DNA of 64,000 nt from Panulirus ornatus (taxonomy: Eukaryota > Arthropoda > Malacostraca > Decapoda > Palinuridae), in contig NC_092225.1 in the NCBI RefSeq assembly GCF_036320965.1, positions 79,977,113 through 80,041,112 on the forward strand, in the 5' to 3' direction. Below are positions 56,573 through 64,000 of this stretch, piece by piece. Position 1 is the first letter of the stretch. Every line of letters starts with the position of its first letter. The translations under genes and the position numbers were made by a program. The notes under the pieces are model-generated. The model made no database searches, was not told the DNA's origin, and was given only the letters and a program-made list of their open reading frames with translations.

Positions 56573-57520
56573 CTGAAAACATATTTGTGTATGCAAGACG
56601 TAAATGAATAGGTATACCCCTTCCTGACCAACAGTAACATGTATACAAGCACAGACAAGTTTCTCTTCTCTCGACTATTTCATCATCATTCTGTTCATTT
56701 CTAATCCTGGTTATTGTATGAATAATTATGAAATGTATAATGTTTTCCTCTAACCCACAGGACCAGACATGAGGAACCTCCTCTGCATACATCCTTTGAT
56801 GAATTACATATAAACCCCCGGACTCATTTTACGGGGCATGTATTTATGAATGTTATCATACGGGGCATGTATGCATGTATGTATGAATGTTATCAGACCT
56901 TTTCATACGTTCACTGTCAACAGCAGTGCCACAGAAGGTTCTCTCCCATCGTCTACTATCTTTCAAACCCAACTCACTCTTCAACTCAATTTTCATTCTT
57001 TCTCTCTTACTGAACATGTCAGACCTCTGTAGCGTTTGCAAAAATGCAATTTCAAAAATGTAATTTCAAACAATCTCTCTTCGTGAATCTCACTCGTTTC
57101 AGAATAATAGAAAAAAAAAAATGCAATTCAGCGGTTCAATAAGAAAAATATGTTGGGACACAACCATATCCTCTACTCTCTTCTACAAACCCCACGTCAT
57201 AAACATTCACATACCCTGCCTCTCTGCAGCCACACCTTACACAGGTGCCACGAACGTTTGTATTGGTAGCAGCTATTCCACACATACATGGGCGGTCTCA
57301 TGGCCCAGTGTGGAGTACTGATCACATATCCAGGATGGCCATTCTTCAAACTCGTTTTCTAGGAAGAGTGGAATAATAAAAAGAGAAACCTTCCTGCTTC
57401 TTAATTCTGCTGTCATCATCTCGCTCCAGACATCCCTTTCCGTTCGACATGATGTTGCTGCTCTGTGTTCTACAGTCACTATTTTGGTCACCGCTCGCTT
57501 CAAGTGGTCTTCGTGTGTCT
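56573..57520. other. No gene recognised
   Basis: AT-rich unique sequence. A short near-duplication ATACGGGGCATGTAT / TTACGGGGCATGTATT lies near 56829-56875. No gene is recognised. Confidence 0.4.
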
Positions 57521-57524
57521 TGTA

Positions 57525-58010
57525 CACTGGTCTTCGTGCGTCCCACTCGCTGGTCTTCGTGCGTCCTACTCGCTGGTCTTCGTGCGTCCCACTCGCTGGT
57601 CTTCGTGCGTCCCACTCGCTGGTCTTCGTGCGTCCCACTCGCTGGTCTTCGTGCGTCCCACTCGCTGGTCTTCGTGCGTCCCACTCGCTGGTCTTCGTGC
57701 GTCCCACTCGCTGGTCTTCGTGCGTCCCACTCGCTGGTCTTCGTGCGTCCCACTCGCTGGTCTTCGTGCGTCCCACTCGCTGGTCTTCGTGCGTCCCACT
57801 CGCTGGTCTTCGTGCGTCCTACTCGCTGGTCTTCGTGCGTCCTACTCGCTGGTCTTCGTGCGTCCTACTCGCTGGTCTTCGTGCGTCCTACTCGCTGGTC
57901 TTCGTGTGTCCTACTCACGGGTCTTCGTGTGTCCTACTCACGGGTCTTCGTGTGTCCTACTCACTGGTCTTCGTGTGTCCTACTCACTGGTCTTCGTGTA
58001 TCCTATTCAC
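57525..58010. repeat. 23-bp minisatellite, about 21 copies
   Basis: CTGGTCTTCGTGCGTCCCAC followed by TCG. Blocks of CCCAC, then CCTAC, then GTGTGTCCTACTCAC variants are ordered left to right. The period of 23 shifts frame, and all three plus frames stay open as one cycling peptide (up to 328 codons, 57449-58435). Confidence 0.96.
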
Positions 58011-58499
58011 TAAAGCCTAGACTCGCAACATGTGACTGGCTGCTGCTTCCCACAGTTCCTGTGTGGGAACCAGCCACACGAGGAGTGACCGTTATGAAAC
58101 CTTATCCTTTCCTTAGCCAGCGAAGCTGTGGGATTGTATTCCCTTCTTTCGTCTTTCTCTCTACAAGTGTCACGTCTTTAAGAGATAGGTACGGGGACAT
58201 AACACGAGCGTGCAGTCATACATGTCTTGTCACTTGTGTATTACGTTACATGTGTCTTACGTCATCTATGAATTACGTCATATGTCAAGTCTGTCCTGCG
58301 TCAGCGTTATGTGATGGGTGTGTCGCTCATACCACTTGTGTGTTCTGTCATGGTTACTGTATGTCACATCACCTTCGTAACACTCTCTGTGCCATGTGGT
58401 GCGCCATGTGTGTCACGTTAACTGTGTTACCCTAACTGTACATCACATTACCAGTGGTTCACGTCATCGGTATTACCTTACCTGTAATTACGTACATAT
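58011..58499. other. No gene recognised; GTGTYACGTCAT-rich
   Basis: ACGTCATCTATGAATTACGTCATATGTC-like words recur loosely between 58240 and 58480, perhaps a decayed array. No gene is recognised. Confidence 0.35.
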
Positions 58500-59085
58500 T
58501 CGTACTGTAGTGGGAGGAAGTGCTGCAGTCGTGGTGCCACATCTCTTCAACTTTAATCTACTATTCATATAACTATCTAAACTTGTTTATGTTGTCTATA
58601 TTCTTCGTCTCGTTTCTCAGTTTATTCCATTCATCCACCACTCGTACAGGACCACAAGAACACTTCTTCACATCTATTCATACAAGTTTCTTGCTTATTT
58701 TCACGTTACGTCCTCTGGTAGTTCTACTTTCGTATCACGGGAAAGAACTGTTCACTGCTGAAATCATTAAACTGGCTGAAAAAACTTGATGGCTGTGATC
58801 AAGTTACCCCTTACTCTTCTCTCCTCTATGACGGGCAAATATATGGCCTTTGATCTCTTACTGCAACTCTGCTCCTTTAATTCTCGAATCAATTTTTTTT
58901 TTGTTGTCCTCCTCTGGACCTTTTCTAGAAGTCCTTTGTGTTTCTCCAAATGCTGTGGCCAAACTTCAGCAGCGTATTGCAATTCTGCACTTACGGAAGA
59001 TGAGACTCTTTCCTCCTGCATTGATCGGTCCCTAACATTACACCTCAACATCTCCATGACCTCATTTAATGATTTTCCATGCATC
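58500..59085 (-). pseudogene. CR1-like LINE 3' end, longest copy
   Basis: The minus frame 59084-58767 encodes ELQYAAEVWPQHLEKHKGLL, then EKVQRRTTKKKLIRELKEQ and IEERRVRGNLITAIKFFQ. These correspond to the CR1-group C-terminal blocks LEYA-VW-P, LEKVQRRATK and LE-RR-RGDLI-(Y/F)K. The 3' UTR continues to about 58500. The RT catalytic core is absent, so this is a 5'-truncated copy, still open over ~105 codons. Confidence 0.82.
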
Positions 59086-59172
59086 TCTGTGACACTGTCC
59101 CCAAGTTTCTCTCTTCCATTAAATCAGTCAATTTCTTCTGTTTCTGCTCATCAGGCCCGGAGTTGGTTCGTG

Positions 59173-59178
<6 letters not shown>

Positions 59179-59248
<70 letters not shown>
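59179..59248. repeat. (TC)n microsatellite
   Basis: About 70 bases of TC. Confidence 0.98.
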
Positions 59249-59253
<5 letters not shown>

Positions 59254-60014
59254 CCCGTCTCTGGTCTCTGTGTTACAGGCATTTCCCATTATTATTTTCT
59301 TCTCGAGGACAGCCAGAGAGGACCCTCCTGGTTTCTGTTTCTGACTTTTTCCATTCCAGTGCGCCTTCTGTGGTTACGTTCCTCCTGGGTCCCTTCAACT
59401 GATCTGATTCAGACATTACCAACTTTGATTATGCTTCTCAGTTGCCATATTTTCTCTTCATGATCTTTGATTTAATGCTTCATTTTCCTCTTCCTCCAGT
59501 CACTGTAAATTATGAGTCAGTTTCTCTATAACACTCTCAAATCTCCCGCAGCCGTAATGTGCCACAAGATTAAACTTTTAATTCTTCTTTAATTTATTCT
59601 CCCTTCGACAACAGTGAACCCTCACAATGCCCTTCGTCCAGTCTCCTCACAGCAGACTTACCTACAGCTGTATGGTCCTTGTAGATCATCAGACACGACC
59701 ATGATTCATGATCAACAATTCTAGCCTAACATCCTTCAGGGATTTCTCAAATTATCTCACGAGAGTTTTCGTTTCCTCCTCACCGTGAGGGATAGCCTCA
59801 CTCAAAGTTTCAAAACAACTCTGTTAACTTCCTCGACTCCTGAGTGTTCGTAGCTAAGCTTATGAACCACAAATGATCGAACTTAAACAATTAGGAAGGT
59901 CGTCAGGATGGCTATTCACTTGGTACAGTTGCCTATTAATAACATTATTTTTCTTTTCGTTCATTGTTACACTCCTATAAACACTGTCAACAATGTGTCA
60001 GGTAACCAGCGTGT
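59249..60014. other. No gene recognised
   Basis: Pyrimidine-leaning unique sequence. It could include further decayed CR1-like element, but no motif is recognisable. Confidence 0.35.
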
Positions 60015-60215
60015 CACACCAACTATGTCTGGTCAACGGTGCGCCAGACACCATCAGCGTCAGGTCAACGGTGCGCCAGACACCACCAGCGTCGGGTCAA
60101 CGGTGTGCCAGACACCACCAGCGTCAGGTCAACGGTGTGCCAGACACCACCAGCGTCAGGTCAACGGTGTGCCAGACACCACCAGCGTCAGGTCAACGGT
60201 GTGCCAGACACCACC
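60015..60215. repeat. 32-bp minisatellite x6
   Basis: CACCACCAGCGTCAGGTCAA followed by CGGTGTGCCAGA, repeated at 32 bases. All three plus frames remain open (145-192 codons) because of the period. Confidence 0.94.
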
Positions 60216-60344
60216 AGTGGGTGGCGTCATCCGAGCCGGGGCGAGGCAGGTTCCTCACCCGGCCTCCCGCTATGCCCGGGCCGCTGACCCTAGTGTGGTG
60301 GGCGACGGATCCACCGATACCCTTCCTGGCCCGTGCTCGGTATA

Positions 60345-60450
60345 TCTGCCTCTACACCCACGCCTTCTACATCCACGTCCCCTACATCCACGCCCTCTAC
60401 ACCCATGCCCCCTACGCTTACGCCCTCTAAACCCATACATTCTACCCCAA
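60345..60450. repeat. ~15-bp degenerate repeat (CTACAYCCACGCCCT)
   Basis: CTACACCCACGCCTT, CTACATCCACGTCCC, CTACATCCACGCCCT and CTACACCCATGCCCC follow one another. Similar words recur until about 60600. Confidence 0.85.
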
Positions 60451-60604
60451 CAACACCCCCTGCCACACCCCCTTGCATCCCCATAACGTACACTCACCAG
60501 AGCTCGACCTCGCCGCCTCCTACACGCACAGCAGTTACTCCCAGACTACCTACACCTGTGCCCCTTACGCCATCTACACCCAGACCGCAAGCATCTACGC
60601 CATC

Positions 60605-60915
60605 TGCTTCCAGAGTTAGCGAGGTGGCGCCAGGAACAAATGAAAAATAAAAAAGGCCTAGTCCGCTGATATCCATTCTCTAGCTGTCACGTGTAATGCA
60701 CTGAAACCATAGCCACGTAGGCACAGCAGGCCTCACAAGCCTTTCCATGGTTTCCCACGGATACTTCACATGCCCTGGTTCAGTCCATTTAACACGTCGT
60801 CCCCTGTATACCAAATCGCTCCAATTCTCTCTCTAGCCTGTGAACATCTTTCAACCTCCTGCATATACAGGCTCCAAGCAGCGGAATCTTTTTGAAACCC
60901 ACCTTTCCATGTATC
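60605..60915 (-). pseudogene. Diverged RTE-like LINE 3' end
   Basis: On plus, TTAGCGAGGTGGCGCCAGGA, GCCTTTCCATGGTTTCCCAC, CACATGCCCTGGTTCAGTCC and CTGTATACCAAATCGCTCCA follow the order of 62840-63040. This places an inverted copy here with ~80% identity by eye. It is cut at about 60915 by the start of a SINE-like copy. Confidence 0.8.
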
Positions 60916-60917
60916 AT

Positions 60918-61040
60918 CTCTGGGGATAAGGGAATACTTCCCACGTATTCCCTGCGTGTCGTAAAAGGCGACTAAAAGGGGAGGGAGCGGGAGGGCTGGA
61001 AATCCTTACCTCCAGGTTCACTCTTCCAAAAGAAGGAACC
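60918..61040 (+). mobile_element. SINE-like repeat, 5' half
   Basis: CTCTGGGGATAAGGGAATAC, CGTATTCCCTGCGTGTCGTA, AAAGGCGACTAAAAGGGGAG and CTTCCAAAAGAAGGAACCGA are present. The tail half is missing. It lies inside or at the edge of the diverged LINE copy. Confidence 0.82.
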
Positions 61041-61069
61041 GAACCGCGGTCCATCTATGTGGCAGGCAG

Positions 61070-61148
<79 letters not shown>
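61070..61148. repeat. (AT)n microsatellite
   Basis: About 79 bases of AT. Confidence 0.98.
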
Positions 61149-61151
<3 letters not shown>

Positions 61152-61589
61152 CAGGTATTACAGGACGCCACCAGCAACTGGTTTTACCGAGTGTATAACG
61201 TCACCTTTGCGGGGATTGTATCATCGGCCCAGGACGAGACAGAATGTACTATAGTCGAGAGGCTTCTCACTGCGCAGGAGTACATCATCTCCCTGCTCCT
61301 GACAGGAGCGTAGTCTCCGTTTCATCCCCCCCCCCCAACTAAAGGGGTGTTGCGGTTCTGTAATAACAGTAAAGTTCTGGAGGTTTCTTTGAAAAAAAAA
61401 AAAACACGTTAATTTCACTATATCTGAACTGGTTCCAGATGGAGTCAGCGTTGCGTGCTGTGTCGCTGTCGTGAGCACTGCAGGAGGCTGGCTGCCCTGC
61501 CCCTCAGGCCCTGGCTCACCACCTTCAGGAGTGTAGCCGCTGTGAGACCACCTCCCACACACTCCTGCCCTGTGTAGTGCTGTGCCAAC
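61149..61589. other. No gene recognised
   Basis: Unique sequence with a C run near 61326-61336 and an A run near 61393-61404. The short minus frame 61221-61562 has no domain. Confidence 0.4.
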
Positions 61590-61765
61590 GGTACTGGCTC
61601 TGGGGGGCGGTGTTACACTGCTGGCTCTGGGGGCGGTGGTACGGTGCTGTCTCTGGGGGCAGTGGTACGGTGCTGTCTCTGGGGGCGGTGTTACACTGCT
61701 GTCTCTGGGGGCGGTGTTACACTGCTGTCTCTGGGGGCGGTGTTACACTGCTGTCTCTGGGGGGA
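61590..61765. repeat. 26-bp minisatellite, about 6-7 copies
   Basis: GGGGGCGGTGTTACACTGCT followed by GTCTCT, 26 bases apart in the regular part (61685, 61711, 61737). Left units carry GGTACGGTGCT instead. Confidence 0.92.
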
Positions 61766-62104
61766 TGTGGCGGTTCCGGTGGTACAAGAATGTTAATACA
61801 TCTTACTTTTTTGCGTTTCATACATGTGTTGACTTTATTCTCTCAGTTTACCTCTGTCGCGTTCCATCCCACCCTCGTTCTCTGCGTCCTCCACAACGGC
61901 CATAAACAGCACTTGCAGGATCCGTCAAGCCTCCCTGGGGTTGGGAGACCTGTGTGGGGTGCTCCTCCTCCTCCTGGTCTCCTACCATCACCTTCACATT
62001 AAGCCCAGCGACCCCCCCACTCCCCACGTCGCTCTGCCCTTTGCTCCGCTGTTGCCACTGCCCACAACGCACGCCTCCGTCGCCCACCGGTGGTTAGGGT
62101 TGTG
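61766..62104. other. No gene recognised
   Basis: Unique sequence. The overlapping plus frames that enter it start in the 26-bp array and show no domain. Confidence 0.4.
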
Positions 62105-62215
62105 ACCCAAAAATCGATCCGACGGGCCCAGCTTTTGAATCCCGGACAGGGGCAGCGGGCTCACAGCTAACCTAGCTGTTCATCCTCTCCTTTGAGGCAA
62201 GTCGATGAATGCGAC
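62105..62215 (+). mobile_element. tRNA-derived SINE (family T), 5'-truncated
   Basis: AGCTTTTGAATCCCGGACAG is a degenerate B-box region. GGGCAGCGGGCTCACAGCTA, GCTGTTCATCCTCTCCTTTG and CAAGTCGATGAATGCGA follow. The A-box half is missing. The body matches 33760-33911 and 28889-29026. Confidence 0.75.
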
Positions 62216-62339
62216 TTTAGCGAGGGTGTGTATATTGTGTGTGTGTATGCAAGTTTATACACAGTATATATACAAGGTTAACAGGGTAATATAAGATCAG
62301 AAGTCTCTCCCACTTACTAATGCACAAATGGAAATCACA

Positions 62340-62343
62340 CACG

Positions 62344-62400
<57 letters not shown>
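62340..62400. repeat. (CA)n microsatellite at 5' edge of SINE
   Basis: About 60 bases of CA ending directly at AAAGGGCCTCCGTGG, the head of the SINE. Confidence 0.98.
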
Positions 62401-62403
<3 letters not shown>

Positions 62404-62555
62404 GGGCCTCCGTGGTCACTAACCACGGGCCAGCCTGGGATAAGACTCGCACAGGTTCGAATCCTCAGGCTGACAATCGGCCTACACCAAACACAGGTGT
62501 TCATCTTCACATTGCGACTGGTCGATAAATGGGCACCGGATTTTGGTTGGTGTGT
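62401..62555 (+). mobile_element. tRNA-derived SINE (family T), good B box
   Basis: GCCTCCGTGGTCACTAACCA starts the head; the A box is partly decayed. CACAGGTTCGAATCCTCAGG contains a perfect GGTTCGAATCC B box. TCGGCCTACACCAAACACAG, GTGTTCATCTTCACATTGCG and CTGGTCGATAAATGGGCACC complete the body. A short (GT)n follows at about 62550-62563. Confidence 0.85.
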
Positions 62556-62763
62556 GTGTGTGTACAAACAGTAATGACATACGTACAGGATACCTTCTAA
62601 GGATCTTCCATGTTTCTGTGCCTTACAGACGATATTTTGCTCCTCAACCTCTGTAATTTCTCAATGTTCTCATCCCTCACTTACTATGTGTTGCACCAAA
62701 CAAACTTTACTCCCATCTGTTAGAAAAAAATAAAGCAGCTCATAACGTTGACAAAAAAGCCAC

Positions 62764-62767
<4 letters not shown>

Positions 62768-62826
<59 letters not shown>
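62768..62826. repeat. (AT)n plus poly-T, LINE 3' tail
   Basis: About 32 bases of AT, then ~27 T. In LINE orientation it is poly-A then (AT)n, the same arrangement as at 41466-41554. Confidence 0.97.
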
Positions 62827-62829
<3 letters not shown>

Positions 62830-63007
62830 CTTTGTCGCTGTCTCCCGCGTTTGCGAGGTAGCGCGAGGAAACAGACGAAAGAAATGGCCCAACCCCCATA
62901 CACACGTACATACACACGTCCACACACGCAAATATACATACCTACACAGCTTTCCATGGTTTACCCCAGACGCTTCACATGCCTTGATTCAATCCACTGA
63001 CAGCACG
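62827..63007 (-). mobile_element. RTE-like LINE 3' UTR
   Basis: On minus it runs from the RT stop codon to TACCTCGCAAACGCGGGAGA and CAGCGACAAAGTATAAAAAA. The end matches the tail of the SINE-like repeat (CTACCTCGCTAATGCGGGAA, GGCGAATAGTATGAAA). Five related LINE 3' ends lie in this window. Confidence 0.88.
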
Positions 63008-64000
63008 TCAACCCCTGTATACCACATCGCTCCAATTCACTCTATTCCTTGCCCTCCTTTCACCCTCCTGCATGTTCAGGCCCCGATCACACAAAATCTT
63101 TTTCACTCCATCTTTCCACCTCCAATTTGGTCTCCCTCTTCTCCTCGTTCCCTCCACCTCCGACACATATATCCTCTTGGTCAATCTTTCCTCACTCATT
63201 CTCTCCATGTGCCCAAACCATTTCAAAACACCCTCTTCTGCTCTCTCAACCACGCTCTTTTTATTTCCACACATCTCTCTTACCCTTACGTTACTTACTC
63301 GATCAAACCACCTCACACCACACATTGTCCTCAAACATCTCATTTCCAGCACATCCATCCTCCTACGCACAACTCTATCCATAGCCCACGCCTCGCAACC
63401 ATACAACATTGTTGGAACCACTATTCCTTCAAACATACCCATTTTTGCTTTCCGAGATAATGTTCTCGACTTCCACACATTTTTCAAGGCTCCCAAAATT
63501 TTCGCCCCCTCCCCCACCCTATGATCCACTTCCGCTTCCATGGTTCCATCCGCTGACAGATCCACTCCCAGATATCTAAAACACTTCACTTCCTCCAGTT
63601 TTTCTCCATTCAAACTCACCTCCCAATTGACTTGACCCTCAACCCTACTGTACCTAATAACCTTGCTCTTATTCACATTTACTCTTAACTTTCTTCTTCC
63701 ACACACTTTACCAAACTCAGTCACCAGCTTCTGCAGTTTCTCACATGAATCAGCCACCAGCGCTGTATCATCAGCGAACAACAACTGACTCACTTCCCAA
63801 GCTCTCTCAACCCCAACAGACTTCATACTTGCCCCTCTTTCCAGGACTCTTGCATTTACCTCCCTAACAACCCCATCCATAAACAAATTAAACAACCATG
63901 GAGACATCACACACCCCTGCCGCAAACCTACATTCACTGAGAACCAATCACTTTCCTCTCTTCCTACACGTACACATGCCTTACATCCTCGATAAAAACT
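63008..64000 (-). CDS. RTE-like non-LTR retrotransposon reverse transcriptase (partial, open to window edge)
   Basis: This is the C-terminal part of an RNA-directed DNA polymerase. The frame is open without a stop from the window edge at 64000 to 63008 (331 codons); the N-terminus (endonuclease and first RT blocks) lies outside. Upstream of the first GTG it already reads GREESDWFSVNVGLRQG, so no start lies here. Visible blocks: GLRQGCVMSPWLFNLFMDG (RT motif B), QLLFADDTALVADS (catalytic FADD), VNVNKSKVI, then KCFRYLGVDLSADG. The C-terminal region has VPTMLYGCEAWAMDR, FGHMERMSEERL and RRRGRPNWRWKDG, typical of the RTE clade. It could also be another RTE-related clade; naming is by motif. It has the 3' UTR and poly-A tail and a ~99% identical partner at 41555-41984, so it is young and possibly active. 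Confidence 0.9.
   Translation of the reverse strand, partial: SFYRGCKACVRVGREESDWFSVNVGLRQGCVMSPWLFNLFMDGVVREVNARVLERGASMKSVGVERAWEVSQLLFADDTALVADSCEKLQKLVTEFGKVCGRRKLRVNVNKSKVIRYSRVEGQVNWEVSLNGEKLEEVKCFRYLGVDLSADGTMEAEVDHRVGEGAKILGALKNVWKSRTLSRKAKMGMFEGIVVPTMLYGCEAWAMDRVVRRRMDVLEMRCLRTMCGVRWFDRVSNVRVREMCGNKKSVVERAEEGVLKWFGHMERMSEERLTKRIYVSEVEGTRRRGRPNWRWKDGVKKILCDRGLNMQEGERRARNRVNWSDVVYRG

Noticed and set aside
57449..58435. 328-codon plus frame as a membrane-like protein
   Set aside because: All three plus frames through the 23-bp array give the same cycling peptide. The non-repeat tail shows no recognised domain.
62401..62480. Functional tRNA gene suggested by the perfect GGTTCGAATCC box
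   Set aside because: The A box is decayed, acceptor-stem pairing is not evident, and the segment belongs to a multi-copy SINE family in the window.

Overview
The window is eukaryotic, repeat-dominated intergenic or intronic DNA, and I find no host protein-coding gene I can defend. It contains an extreme density of long dinucleotide microsatellites ((AT)n, (GA)n, (GT)n), more than twenty minisatellites, and broken non-LTR retrotransposons, Penelope-like fragments, SINE-like repeats and hAT-type miniature elements. This profile fits an arthropod and most likely a decapod crustacean. That is an inference from repeat style, since no diagnostic host gene is present.

Layout. 0-6 kb: a degenerate TGTACTGT satellite, a 120-bp exact duplication, a 34-bp minisatellite of about 42 copies, a hAT-like miniature element, and a SINE-like repeat framed by (AT)n. 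6-13 kb: mostly low-information unique sequence. 13-16 kb: a G-rich array, a 54-bp x4 array and a 21-bp array of about 49 copies. 16-20 kb: a 400-bp hAT-type MITE with perfect 8-bp target duplications, then two Jockey-like reverse transcriptase (RT) remnants. 22-25 kb: minisatellites, the 3' end of an RTE-like LINE, and an inverted SINE-like copy. 25.5-27.6 kb: the most complete Jockey-like copy (minus strand). 28.8-36 kb: tRNA-headed SINEs abutting microsatellites, a 34-bp array, and CR1-like 3' ends. 37.9-40 kb: a 370-bp exact tandem duplication and a 50-bp array. 41.5-46.2 kb: nested RTE-like LINE copies, the SINE-like repeat, two opposed Penelope-like RT fragments and two foldbacks. 46-61.8 kb: many minisatellites (71, 36, 76, 24, 32, 22, 23, 32 and 26 bp) and CR1-like ends. 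62-64 kb: two tRNA-headed SINE copies and an RTE-like LINE whose RT frame is open for 331 codons and runs off the window edge.

How the parts relate. The RTE-like LINE and the ~235-bp repeat share a 3' tail ending in (AT)n, as expected if the SINE borrows the LINE machinery. The tRNA-headed SINE copies each abut a dinucleotide tract at their 5' end. Three distant minisatellites (14.6, 24.8 and 55.7 kb) are diverged versions of one 21-22 bp unit, and at two other loci the unit sits singly beside a dispersed repeat. The picture is mobile elements seeding microsatellites and minisatellites.

Many long open frames lie inside minisatellites. They are open on both strands or in several frames because of the repeat period, and I do not treat them as genes. 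Alignments and identities here were made by eye.
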